A stretch of DNA of 64,000 nt from an uncultured Flavobacteriaceae bacterium (lineage in GTDB: Bacteria > Bacteroidota > Bacteroidia > Flavobacteriales > Flavobacteriaceae): the NCBI GenBank assembly GCA_943789365.1, contig CALSTV010000001.1:1798001-1862000 (forward strand), given 5' to 3'. A program made the position numbers and the translations under genes. This document shows, piece after piece, positions 9,132 to 17,430 of the stretch. Every line of letters starts with the position of its first letter. The stretch's first letter is position 1. Below the pieces are notes generated by a model. It was not told the DNA's origin, did not search any database, and saw nothing but the letters and a program-made list of their open reading frames with translations.

Positions 9132-10049
9132 ATGCAAAAGGCTGTATTACTTACCGGAGGAACTGGTTTTATAGGTAGTGCCTTGACAGCCATATTGGTG
9201 TCAAAAGGCTATCGTGTGGCCATACTCAGCAGAACGCCTCTTAAAAACACAGAGCATATTCATTATTTTCATTGGGATATTGCGAAAGGTGAAATCGACC
9301 TTGCGGCTTTTAAAGGAGTACGTACCATCATTCATCTAGCCGGGGTTTCTGTGGCGGGAGGAAGGTGGACAACAAAAAGAAAGCAAGCGATAACAAAGAG
9401 TAGAGTAGAGGGAACAAAACTACTTTACGACACCTTGTTTGCCCATAAAGAAAACTTTTCGGTACACACATTTATTGGAGCTGCCGCTACGGGTATCTAT
9501 GGAAGTCAAACCAGCGAAACCATTTATAGTGAAACCAGTATTTCTGGAAATGATTTTTTGGCAGAGGTATGCTTACAATGGGAAGCGGAATTGCAAAAAA
9601 TGGAGAAGCTAAACATGCGTACCGTAGTATTGCGGACAGGTATTGTCTTAGGAAAAAACGGAGGTGCTTTACAAAAGATGGTCACACCCTTTCGATTTGG
9701 AATGGGAGCTGTCTTGGCCACAGGGAAACAATACATGCCTTGGATTCATCTCAACGATTTGTGTAAGATGTATGTGTATGTATTAGAAAATCAGGACATT
9801 TCGGGTGTTTTTAATGCGGTTTCAGGCCTTGCAACCACAAATACACAAATGAGTAAGCAAATTGCAAAACAATTAAACAGACCGCTGTTTTTACCCAACC
9901 TTCCTAAATGGTTTTTAAAACTAATTTTTGGAGAAATGTCGGTTATCCTAACAGAAGGAAGTCGGGTTTCTGGTGATAAGATTAAAGAAACAGGTTTTAG
10001 TTTTGAATTCGACACATTGGAACCAGCATTTCAAGATTTACTGGACTAA
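9132..10049 (+). CDS. TIGR01777-type SDR epimerase
   Basis: A short-chain dehydrogenase/epimerase of the TIGR01777 (YfcH/SulA-like) group. The Rossmann motif TGGTGFIG is at residues 8-15. The family sequences HLAGVSVAGGRWT and RTGIVLGKNGGALQKM are present, as is PWIHLNDLC near residue 200. The length of 305 residues is normal. Substrates of this group are not firmly known. It converges with the next gene and overlaps its 3' end by 12 bases. Confidence 0.88.
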   Translation: MQKAVLLTGGTGFIGSALTAILVSKGYRVAILSRTPLKNTEHIHYFHWDIAKGEIDLAAFKGVRTIIHLAGVSVAGGRWTTKRKQAITKSRVEGTKLLYDTLFAHKENFSVHTFIGAAATGIYGSQTSETIYSETSISGNDFLAEVCLQWEAELQKMEKLNMRTVVLRTGIVLGKNGGALQKMVTPFRFGMGAVLATGKQYMPWIHLNDLCKMYVYVLENQDISGVFNAVSGLATTNTQMSKQIAKQLNRPLFLPNLPKWFLKLIFGEMSVILTEGSRVSGDKIKETGFSFEFDTLEPAFQDLLD

Positions 10050-10835
10050 CTGCATCAAATCTCCATGAATAAATGTATAATCTAGCTTTTCTTTCAGTTT
10101 TTTATTGCTGATGATTTTAAAAGCAAAGTCAGAGTTTTCAATAAAAACAGCAGGAGTATTTCCTAGTTGTTCTGTTGCAGCCGTATAAAATTCTTTACGT
10201 GTAGGATGACTGTCGGCAGCGGCATTGAGAATCTCTCCCCAGCAATCCTTAGCAACAATGGTCTCAATTATCTGGATACAATCGTCCAAATGAATCAAAT
10301 TGATGGGTGCCAGACCGTTTTGTACTGTTCTTCCTGTTTTAAAAAAGTTCCCGGGCTTACGACTTCCGCCAATCAAACCTGAAAAACGGAGTACAGTAGT
10401 TTTAAAACCGGCATGTTGTAAAAACAAATCCTCTAGGTCTACCAAGACTTGTTTTGCTGGATTGGGATCAAAATAAGCATCTTCAAAAACAACAGCATTG
10501 GTATTGGAATATACCGAAGTAGAACTTATAAAAATTACGTTTTGAACAGGAGATGCCTGAATTTGTTTCGCCAACAGCTGATACGCCTTAAAATGCAGTT
10601 TTTGTCTTCCAAAAGGGACAGAAATTATCAGAATATCAGTGTCTAAAAAAGCAGCGATATTTTCTATAGCTTGTTCATTTTCAATAGTGAGTAGAAAAGG
10701 CGTGATACCTTGTGAATGAAAAAAATCTAATTTTTCGGGTGAGGTAGAAGACCCTTTTACAGAATGTCCATTTGCAATGAGGTGCTTCCCAAGTGGAAAA
10801 CCGAGCCAGCCACAACCTAGGATACTAAATCTCAT
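10038..10835 (-). CDS. NAD(P)-binding SDR-like protein
   Basis: A Rossmann-fold protein starting MRFSILGCGWLGFPLG, the GxGxxG-type nucleotide-binding motif at its very start. An in-frame extension to 10898 exists, but it would add 21 residues before that motif and run further into the upstream gene, so I use 10835. Later segments (FISSTSVYSN and LRFSGLIGGSRKPG) match NAD-dependent epimerase/dehydratase-like proteins. Length is 265 residues; the substrate is unknown. It overlaps the upstream cvpA-like gene by 11 bases, so the two form an operon. Confidence 0.78.
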   Translation of the reverse strand: MRFSILGCGWLGFPLGKHLIANGHSVKGSSTSPEKLDFFHSQGITPFLLTIENEQAIENIAAFLDTDILIISVPFGRQKLHFKAYQLLAKQIQASPVQNVIFISSTSVYSNTNAVVFEDAYFDPNPAKQVLVDLEDLFLQHAGFKTTVLRFSGLIGGSRKPGNFFKTGRTVQNGLAPINLIHLDDCIQIIETIVAKDCWGEILNAAADSHPTRKEFYTAATEQLGNTPAVFIENSDFAFKIISNKKLKEKLDYTFIHGDLMQLVQ

Positions 10836-11343
10836 TGGGAATAATTTCGTCAAAAGCCAAACCACCTTCAAAATAGGAAGGAAAAAGTGTGGGTGCAATT
10901 TCAGTAATTGGATAGACTAAAATAGAAGCCTTCATATCACTTTTACTCACAAAAGGAATGGCATTGTTCATTTTTAAAAAGAACGACAGAATAACGCTTA
11001 GAATTAGCGCAATTTTAACCAATCCAAAGACGCCGCCAAGGAGTTTGTTTAGAAAACCGAGCGCCGCAAAACTCGCTATTTTTGTTAGTAGTTTACCTGC
11101 CAATGATACCACAATTACAATACCGATAAAGGTCAAAGCAAAAGCGGCTAAGGAAATATAATTTTCATCCCAATTTACTTGTTGGTGTAAAAAATCACTA
11201 GCGTAGAAGGAAAAATGCATGGCGCCATACACACCACCAATCAAGGCAACCAATGAAGCAATTTCTACAAATAGTCCCTTAAAAAGGCCTCGTACAAATC
11301 CGAATAACAGTAAACCGGCAATGATAATATCAAATGTATTCAT
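10825..11343 (-). CDS. CvpA family membrane protein
   Basis: A 172-residue protein with four hydrophobic helices and the CvpA family start (FDIIIAGLLLFGFVRGLFKG). CvpA proteins were first linked to colicin V production and are now associated with envelope homeostasis. No signal peptide is needed because the first helix is a membrane anchor. It is the first gene of a two-gene operon with the following SDR-like gene. Confidence 0.85.
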   Translation of the reverse strand: MNTFDIIIAGLLLFGFVRGLFKGLFVEIASLVALIGGVYGAMHFSFYASDFLHQQVNWDENYISLAAFALTFIGIVIVVSLAGKLLTKIASFAALGFLNKLLGGVFGLVKIALILSVILSFFLKMNNAIPFVSKSDMKASILVYPITEIAPTLFPSYFEGGLAFDEIIPNEI

Positions 11344-11412
11344 CAGGTGTTGTTAGTTTTGCCAAAGATACAATTCTTATTGGTCTTTTAGTTTTAGGTT
11401 ACTTTGTTTTTT

Positions 11413-11463
11413 AGCCACCAGCCACCAGCCACCAGCCACCAGCCACCAGCCACCAGCCACCAG
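11413..11463. repeat. 7-bp tandem repeat (AGCCACC)n
   Basis: About seven direct copies of AGCCACC lie directly downstream of the truncated PhzF gene on the minus strand. The tract has much higher GC than its surroundings. It may mark the deletion that removed the rest of phzF. Confidence 0.9.
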
Positions 11464-11466
11464 CTA

Positions 11467-11949
11467 TCAGTCAAGCTCATTTTGTGAAGGAAGTACCACC
11501 ATATAATCGGTAGTCCCTTTCCAGGTTTCCAGTACTTCGGTATTGAGTGCTGTATTAAGTGTATCTATAGGCGCCACAAGGTGTATATTGTCAGCTGGAA
11601 AATTGAGTGTAAAATGACCATCGACTTGTTTGGTGACCGACAAAGGACCGCTTCTGTATGAATGAAAATTAAAAAGGGTGGTGTCTTCTTCAATATAATT
11701 GGCCAATACATAAGCCGCCGCTAAAGTAGCATGTCCGCATAAATCTACTTCTACGGTTGGAGTGAACCATCTAATTTCGTAATGTTTTTCAGTTTTGACT
11801 AAGAAACAAGTTTCTGCTAAGTTATTTTCTGCGGCTATGTTTTGCATGAGGTCTTCCGCAAGCCAAGAATCCAAGAGACAAACGGCTGCTGGGTTTCCTT
11901 TGAATAGCGTGTCGGTAAATGCATCGACCTGATAGAGTGTCAATTTCAT
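11467..11949 (-). pseudogene. PhzF family protein, C-terminally truncated
   Basis: The product starts MKLTLYQVDAFTDTLFKGNP, the conserved PhzF N-terminus, and keeps the N-terminal lobe with FTPTVEVDLCGHATLAAAYV. PhzF enzymes are two-lobed isomerase-like proteins of about 260-300 residues. This one stops after 160 residues, and the C-terminal lobe with its conserved glycine-rich segment is missing. The stop lies at the edge of the 7-bp tandem repeat. The ATG at 11949 is preferred over 11964 because the family begins there. A separate active form cannot be excluded, but a broken gene is more likely. Confidence 0.75.
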
Positions 11950-11956
11950 AATATTG

Positions 11957-12290
11957 TTAATCAATGGAGGCGGTAATTTCTTTGACCAATTTGTTCATGA
12001 TGTCGTAAGAGTTAGTTCTGTTTTTTTGAGTAAGTCCGGTACGAACAATCACAAGGTCTTTGGAAGGAATGATAAAGACGCGTTGCCCGTGATAGCCATC
12101 GGCATAAAACATATCTCTTGGCGCATCTGGCATATAGCCATCTGTATTGGTCCAAAATTGAGCGCCGTATTCATTATTAGAGGCTTTGGTTGGCGTGGAG
12201 GTATAGGACGCCCACGACTCATTAAATACCTGAACGCCATTCCAGTTACCTTTGTGTAAATACAGTAATCCGTACTTCGCCCAATCACGT
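11957..12290 (-). pseudogene. 3' fragment of a serine hydrolase (beta-lactamase family)
   Basis: On the minus strand this stretch encodes about 110 residues (RDWAKYGLLYLHKGNWNG to a TAA at 11957) that align without gaps of note to the C-terminus of the intact serine hydrolase at 15563-16930, for example RDWAKFGLLYLHKGNWNG there. The similarity ends abruptly near 12290, where AT-rich unrelated sequence begins. The catalytic SxxK region is absent. It is the remains of a paralogue cut by arrival of the three-gene block at 12390-15385. The phzF start follows 7 bases after its stop. Confidence 0.8.
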
Positions 12291-12353
12291 TTTGTTTTTT
12301 AGGATATTGAACATTATTCAAAACGAATATATGTAAACATAAGATAAAATACA

Positions 12354-12361
12354 TACATTTG
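12354..12361 (+). promoter_or_regulatory. putative -7 element TACATTTG
   Basis: TACATTTG matches TAnnTTTG and lies 28 bases before the ATG of the GNAT/PLP fusion gene. A clear TTG at about -33 is not present, so the call is tentative. Confidence 0.4.
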
Positions 12362-12389
12362 AAGACAGACCACAACCTGCTATGAAGTA

Positions 12390-14120
12390 ATGAGAAAAAG
12401 ATTTTTAAAACAAATAACCCCCACAAACTCAAAAAAACTTTATTCTTTATTAAAAGAAAGTTTAATTGATGGAATACTTGGGTTTAGAAGTGAAGAAAAT
12501 ATAACAGGGTTTCTAAAGGGATTAAGAAATGACATGTTACAGGGTCGAACATATTTATATGTCATCGAATATGATAGAAAGTATATAGCAATGACAATAA
12601 TAAAAACTAATGATTTAGATACACAAAAACATATTGCAGAAATATCTAAGACTATAATTAGTATGAAAAGCCGGGGTCATAAAATCCTATTATTGGGTTT
12701 AAAAGACATCATCGAATTTTTATATGCGAACGGGATTGAAATTTTAAAATTAGATATAAGAGAAGAGCATAAGGCTATTGCTGTATGGAAACATTTAGGG
12801 TTTAAAGTTTATGGGAGTTTAAAATACTACTCTTATTTTGAAGGTAAATATTACGATGGAGTATATATGTATGCTATCGTAAAGGACATAAATCCAAATA
12901 AGCTTTTTTTTAAAAGGAATTATAGTGATGAGACATTAGCGATTAGAAAATCTGAAAAGATTAATGGAACTGATAGCAATTGTGAACAATTGGTATTGAC
13001 TAGTAGTTATAGGTTTGATTCTCCAGAAGACGCCATGAATAAATTTACAAATAAAAAAGAAGGACATATATATTCAAGGATTTCTAATCCAACAACGAGT
13101 GCTTTGGAAGAAAGGGTTTCCTGTCTTGAAAAAGGGAAATTCGGAATTGTCTATTCTTCAGGTATGTCAGCTATATATGCATTGTTTCAAGCTGTATTGG
13201 ATATTAATGACCACATGATATGTTGTTGTTGTGTTTTTGGATCTACAATTAAACTTGTCAAGGAGCACTTAATTGATAAAGGAATAAAAGTAGATTTTAT
13301 AGAAACAAAAGAATTTAAAAATATTAGAAATTATATTAAACCGAATACAAAGCTTGTTTTTTTTGAAACACCAACTAATCCAACACTTGAAATAATTGAC
13401 ATAAAAAAAACCACTCAAAATTGTAAGAATATTTCGAAAGATATCATTATCGCTGTTGATAACACGCTTTCTACTCCAATATCAACAAATCCAATTCTAT
13501 TAGGGGCAGACGTAGTACTACATAGTGCAGCGAAATATCTTGATGGTCAAGGAAGGGTAATGGGGGGTATTATTGTAACATCTAATGAGTCAATTATGAT
13601 TATCTTAAGAAGGAATTTAAGAATTCAAGGGAACTGTATCAGTCCTTTTAATGCTTGGCTTATTTTAAAAAGTGTTGAAACTTTAAAAATAAGATATGAG
13701 AAACATTGTGAAAACGCCTTGAAGGTTGCTCAATATATGAATAATGAAGATTTTTTTCTAAAAGTAAATTATCCAGGATTAAAGACTCATCCTCAAAATA
13801 AAATTTCACTTATTCAGCAAAATAATTTACATGGTGGAGTAATATCATTTGAATTAAAGTCGAAAGAATGTTGTTGGCATTTTGTTGAAAATCTGAACTT
13901 AATTACTCTAAGTACAAATATAGGTGACACAAAAACATTAATTACTCATCCTTACTCCACAACACATTGTAATCTTTTGGAAGAAGAAAAACAGAGATAT
14001 GGGATATTAGATAATTTGTTGCGATTATCAATAGGTTTGGAATTTGTAGAAGACATTATATATGACATAAAACAATCAATAAATACATATGGAAACACTT
14101 TTAACAAAAAAAGAATTTGA
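12390..14120 (+). CDS. GNAT acetyltransferase / MetZ-like PLP enzyme fusion
   Basis: A two-domain protein of 576 residues. Residues 1 to about 175 look like a GNAT N-acetyltransferase: the acetyl-CoA loop region around SRGHKILLLG and the C-terminal motif AIAVWKHLGFKVYGSL are visible. The rest is a PLP-dependent enzyme of the Cys/Met metabolism (transsulfuration) family with YSRISNPTTSALEERV, SSGMSAIYALF, VDNTLSTP and the PLP lysine in HSAAKYLDGQGR (Lys382). The KYLDGQGR form is typical of O-succinylhomoserine sulfhydrylase (MetZ). Such enzymes do gamma-replacement or gamma-elimination on amino acids. A GNAT fusion is unusual and could acylate the product or substrate amine. The next gene starts inside its 3' end (32-bp overlap). 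Confidence 0.85.
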   Translation: MRKRFLKQITPTNSKKLYSLLKESLIDGILGFRSEENITGFLKGLRNDMLQGRTYLYVIEYDRKYIAMTIIKTNDLDTQKHIAEISKTIISMKSRGHKILLLGLKDIIEFLYANGIEILKLDIREEHKAIAVWKHLGFKVYGSLKYYSYFEGKYYDGVYMYAIVKDINPNKLFFKRNYSDETLAIRKSEKINGTDSNCEQLVLTSSYRFDSPEDAMNKFTNKKEGHIYSRISNPTTSALEERVSCLEKGKFGIVYSSGMSAIYALFQAVLDINDHMICCCCVFGSTIKLVKEHLIDKGIKVDFIETKEFKNIRNYIKPNTKLVFFETPTNPTLEIIDIKKTTQNCKNISKDIIIAVDNTLSTPISTNPILLGADVVLHSAAKYLDGQGRVMGGIIVTSNESIMIILRRNLRIQGNCISPFNAWLILKSVETLKIRYEKHCENALKVAQYMNNEDFFLKVNYPGLKTHPQNKISLIQQNNLHGGVISFELKSKECCWHFVENLNLITLSTNIGDTKTLITHPYSTTHCNLLEEEKQRYGILDNLLRLSIGLEFVEDIIYDIKQSINTYGNTFNKKRI

Positions 14121-14805
14121 AAAAGCCTTAAGGGAAGAGCTTAACAAACAACTTACCCTTGAGCATCCCATTTTTGAAGAGCTATTAACAAGAAAAGACA
14201 ATTTTTTAATAAAAAAAATGGCTCTTCAAGGTTATCAGTTGACAAAATATTTTTTAGAATATATAGAACATTTATTTTATACCTGTCCTATTCCGTCTCA
14301 TAAAAGAAAACTATTGTTTAACATGTTTGAGGAGGAAACAGGATATTTTTCTAAGACAGACAATCATGTAACTCTTATGCAAAACTTTCTTAATTCCTTA
14401 GGTATTTCAAAACAAGAGCGTGATAAGGAAGTAGCATATCCTGAAACAAGAGAATTAATTGAGTATAGAATGAGACTTGTAAAGGATATTGAGACATACC
14501 ATATGGGAGTGGCAGCAGTTCAAATTGCAAGTGAAGGTCAAAACTTAGAAACTAAGGCTCATCAAGCTCGACATACCATACTAAGGGAAGAGTTTAATAT
14601 GAATCAAAAAGATTTATTGTTTTTCTCTGTGCACCAGAACGAAGATGTATATCATGTTCAGGAAGGCATTGATTTAGTTGTAGATATCTGTAGTAGTAGA
14701 AAGATGCAAAATGATGCTGTTGAAGCCGTTAAAACAACGTGTGGGTTATTTTACAATATGTATGATGGAATTTACAGAAGAGATTGTTTAAATAAACCTC
14801 GGTAA
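14089..14805 (+). CDS. haem-oxygenase-like diiron oxidase (HDO) family protein
   Basis: An all-helical 238-residue protein of the iron-containing redox enzyme family (related to PqqC/TenA, CADD and BesC). Candidate iron ligands are in family order: Glu83 and His93 (EETG then NHVTLM), Glu149 (QIASEGQ), and the signature HxxxDxxH at His182, Asp186 and His189 (HQNEDVYH). TenA thiaminases lack this last motif, so an oxygen-activating diiron enzyme is more likely. Characterised relatives cleave or oxidise amino acids and fatty acids; BesC for example fragments a chlorinated lysine. The substrate here is unknown. It overlaps the PLP fusion gene by 32 bases and the next gene starts 4 bases after its stop. 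Confidence 0.82.
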   Translation: METLLTKKEFEKALREELNKQLTLEHPIFEELLTRKDNFLIKKMALQGYQLTKYFLEYIEHLFYTCPIPSHKRKLLFNMFEEETGYFSKTDNHVTLMQNFLNSLGISKQERDKEVAYPETRELIEYRMRLVKDIETYHMGVAAVQIASEGQNLETKAHQARHTILREEFNMNQKDLLFFSVHQNEDVYHVQEGIDLVVDICSSRKMQNDAVEAVKTTCGLFYNMYDGIYRRDCLNKPR

Positions 14806-14809
14806 AAGT

Positions 14810-15385
14810 ATGAAAATAAAAAATGTTGGAGTATTATTATTTGATGGGGTAGAAGTCTTAGACTTCACCGCTCCATACGAGGTGTTTACTTCGGCCTCTA
14901 GGATAAATAATTTAAATCTTAATGTCTTTTCAATATCGGTTGATGATTGGATGGTCGAAACAAATAACGGAATAAATATAAAAAGTGATTTTTTAATTTC
15001 CGAACCTCTAGAAATAGATTTTCTCATCGTTCCAGGAGGAGATGGTACAAGGAAAATAGTTCAAAATGAAAAAATTCTTAGTTTAATAAATTTGCTCATA
15101 TTGAACGCAAAGATTATTGCAAGTGTATGTTCGGGTTCCTTAATTCTTGGAAAAATAGGAGTGTTAGATAACGGGGATTATTGTACTCATCATTCCTTAT
15201 ATGAAGAAATGTCTCGAATAGTAACCAACGGAAACCCGAGAAGAAACCATCGGTTTTCAAGTAATAAAAATATTTATACTTCTGCGGGTATTACGGCGGG
15301 TATAGATTTATCATTGCATTTAGTGAAAAAAATGTTTGGAGAAAAAAGAATGCATAAAACAAAGAGATATATTGAGTATTTATAG
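14810..15385 (+). CDS. DJ-1/PfpI family protein, isonitrile-hydratase-like
   Basis: A 191-residue DJ-1/PfpI (class I glutamine amidotransferase-like) protein. The nucleophile elbow is SVCSGSLILG with Cys107. An N-terminal acid in VLDFTAPYEVF (Asp18) is placed as in Pseudomonas isonitrile hydratase, which uses one Asp and one Cys. The subgroup also includes the N-terminal domains of GlxA-like AraC regulators, but no DNA-binding domain follows here. It is the third gene of the tight operon, so it probably processes or detoxifies a product of the HDO and PLP enzymes; that link is inference. Confidence 0.82.
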   Translation: MKIKNVGVLLFDGVEVLDFTAPYEVFTSASRINNLNLNVFSISVDDWMVETNNGINIKSDFLISEPLEIDFLIVPGGDGTRKIVQNEKILSLINLLILNAKIIASVCSGSLILGKIGVLDNGDYCTHHSLYEEMSRIVTNGNPRRNHRFSSNKNIYTSAGITAGIDLSLHLVKKMFGEKRMHKTKRYIEYL

Positions 15386-15562
15386 CGAATACTAAATCTT
15401 TTTTTTGCATCAATCATCTAGTCTTTTTTATCGTTTTTAAAGATTACTGCTACTTCTTTAACTGATTTATAAATTCTGGAATGACTTTTGAGTTTCGATT
15501 ATGAATGTTTTTCTTTCAAATAATTTGTTTAGAGAATATTTATTATTAGCAATACAAGTAGC

Positions 15563-16930
15563 TTAATAAATGGAATAGATAACATTCTTGATTAATTTAT
15601 TGGCGTAAGTATAAATATCTTTTTTGTCTTCATGCGTCAGGCCAAGACGTATAACTACCAAGTCCATTGAAGGAATAATAATTGTAAATTGTCCGTGGTA
15701 GCCATAGGCGAAGTACATGTCTTTAGGAACATTTGGGAATTCCTCTAAAGTTGACGTTCGAAATTGACTTCCGTAACTATAGTTGGATGCTGCAGTAGGT
15801 TTCGCGGTGTACTCCGCCCAAGAGTCATTAAAAACTTGTGTGCCATTCCAATTTCCTTTGTGCAAATAAAGAAGACCGAATTTTGCCCAATCTCTGGCAG
15901 TTGCCCAGGCATAGGACGAACCTACATAATTACCTGCCATATCTGTTTCTAGCACCATAGAATGCATGCCTATTTTATCAATCAATTCTGTATAAGGAAA
16001 ATCGAGGTATTCTTGATGTGTTTTGAATTGAGAACGCAGCACACCTGACATAAGGTTGGTGGTTCCTGAAGAATAATTAAAGTGACTTCCGGGAGCAAAT
16101 TCTAATGCTTTACTCGCTTGTGCTTTCGTCATATCTCGTTCCAAAAATAGCATTTTGGTTACATCTGAAATTTTGGTATAATCTTCTTCCCATTTAAGTC
16201 CGCTGGTCATTTTTAACAAGTGGTGTGTGCTAATTGAAGCTCGGTTGTCTTGTTGCCATTCCTTCAAATCTAAAAGCTCAGAAATAGGTTTGTGAATATC
16301 AAACCCTTGTTTTTTTTCTAAGACACCAATGGTTGTTGCGAGTACGCTTTTTGCCATCGACCAGCCTAAAAATCGCGTGTTTTGATCAAAGCCTTCAGCA
16401 TATTTTTCGGCAATTATCTGATCTTTATAAATGACTACAACAGATCTGGTTTTTTTTAGAAACGGTCTGTGGTTTTCAATAAAGGCACTGTCAACTGCCG
16501 TTTGTAAGTCTGTGTAATTGACATTAGAAAAGACCGTATCCTTGGCAGAACCATTTCCATATGGGAATGGAAGCTCGCTTGTATACTCACTGCGTTTTGG
16601 AACTAAAAACTGTTGATGAATATCGAAATCATCATCAATAACCACGGCACCTTGACCTTCCCGATAAAGCACTTTTCTTTTGAGCAGTCCAAAAACGGAA
16701 GATGTGGTGATTTTTGTATCGAAATCTACCGTAGTCTTGGCAAGTTTTATGGAAGGGACCGCATTGTCAATAGCATTGATTGAATCCACAGGTCGGTTGG
16801 CCAAAAAAACATTGGAACTCATGTTTTTGGCGGCATAGCCCGCAATAATATTCAATCTAGGATACTGTAAATACACAACAATCGCTAGAATAACGACAAT
16901 TGCGAGCAATACAATTTTGAATAATTTCAT
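15563..16930 (-). CDS. serine hydrolase, beta-lactamase/class C family
   Basis: A 455-residue membrane-anchored serine hydrolase. An N-terminal helix (IVLLAIVVILAIVVYLQY) anchors it. The SxxK nucleophile motif is SMAK at residues 191-194, after FLGW; the YSSG stretch near residue 285 is a likely second motif. The family includes class C beta-lactamases, DD-peptidases and 6-aminohexanoate-type hydrolases; the natural substrate is not clear. A truncated paralogue of its C-terminus lies at 11957-12290, so the two were probably tandem copies. Confidence 0.85.
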   Translation of the reverse strand: MKLFKIVLLAIVVILAIVVYLQYPRLNIIAGYAAKNMSSNVFLANRPVDSINAIDNAVPSIKLAKTTVDFDTKITTSSVFGLLKRKVLYREGQGAVVIDDDFDIHQQFLVPKRSEYTSELPFPYGNGSAKDTVFSNVNYTDLQTAVDSAFIENHRPFLKKTRSVVVIYKDQIIAEKYAEGFDQNTRFLGWSMAKSVLATTIGVLEKKQGFDIHKPISELLDLKEWQQDNRASISTHHLLKMTSGLKWEEDYTKISDVTKMLFLERDMTKAQASKALEFAPGSHFNYSSGTTNLMSGVLRSQFKTHQEYLDFPYTELIDKIGMHSMVLETDMAGNYVGSSYAWATARDWAKFGLLYLHKGNWNGTQVFNDSWAEYTAKPTAASNYSYGSQFRTSTLEEFPNVPKDMYFAYGYHGQFTIIIPSMDLVVIRLGLTHEDKKDIYTYANKLIKNVIYSIY

Positions 16931-16985
16931 AGGAATTTAGTTTAATGAACTCCTAAGTTACTAAAAAAGATGGGTTTGTAAAAGC

Positions 16986-17417
16986 TTATACACCGGTACT
17001 TCCAAAACCACCTGCCCCTCTTTTGGTTTCGTCGAGTTCAGAAACAGCAATCCATTCGGCGCGTTCGTGTTTGGCGATGACCAGTTGTGCAATACGCTCA
17101 CCGTCGTTTACCGTAAAATCTTCGTTGCTAAGGTTCACTAAGATCACACCAATTTCACCTCTATAATCGGCATCCACCGTTCCAGGACTGTTCAGAACAG
17201 TGATTCCTTTTTTCGCTGCCAGACCACTTCTTGGGCGTACTTGGGCTTCGTAACCTACGGGCAGCGCAATAAACAAACCTGTTTTGATGATGGCTCTTTC
17301 CAAGGGTTTTAAAACAATAGCGGCATCGATATTTGCCTTTAAATCCATGCCCGCAGAGGCAGCAGTTTCGTAATGAGGTAAAGCGTGTTTTGATTTGTTG
17401 ATGACTTGAATGTCCAT
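16986..17417 (-). CDS. dut: dUTP diphosphatase
   Basis: Trimeric dUTPase that converts dUTP to dUMP and diphosphate, keeping uracil out of DNA and feeding dTMP synthesis. The five family motifs can be seen: [45 protein letters not shown] and the C-terminal [10 protein letters not shown]. The start at 17417 ([10 protein letters not shown]) gives 143 residues, the usual length; longer in-frame starts would overlap the upstream gene. It lies 13 bases after the nucleoid-associated protein gene. Confidence 0.95.
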   Translation of the reverse strand: MDIQVINKSKHALPHYETAASAGMDLKANIDAAIVLKPLERAIIKTGLFIALPVGYEAQVRPRSGLAAKKGITVLNSPGTVDADYRGEIGVILVNLSNEDFTVNDGERIAQLVIAKHERAEWIAVSELDETKRGAGGFGSTGV

Positions 17418-17430
17418 GTTGTAATTGTCG

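Larger units (their letters stand above)
12291..15562 (+). other. AT-rich inserted block with three-gene biosynthetic-like operon
   Basis: The block lies between the cut end of one serine hydrolase gene (12290) and the 3' end of its intact paralogue (15563). It is visibly richer in A and T than both flanks and its three genes run opposite to the neighbours. I see no integrase, transposase or terminal repeats. The stretch 15386-15562 holds no recognisable gene; a short minus-strand reading frame there ends in IPEFINQLKK and may be a remnant. Confidence 0.6.

Noticed and set aside
11413-11463. Possible CRISPR-like array at the tandem repeat
   Set aside because: The unit is 7 bp without spacers; this is a simple tandem repeat.
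14089-14805. TenA-type thiaminase for the haem-oxygenase-like protein
   Set aside because: The HxxxDxxH motif and the other acidic and His ligands fit the diiron group better, and no thiamine gene is nearby.
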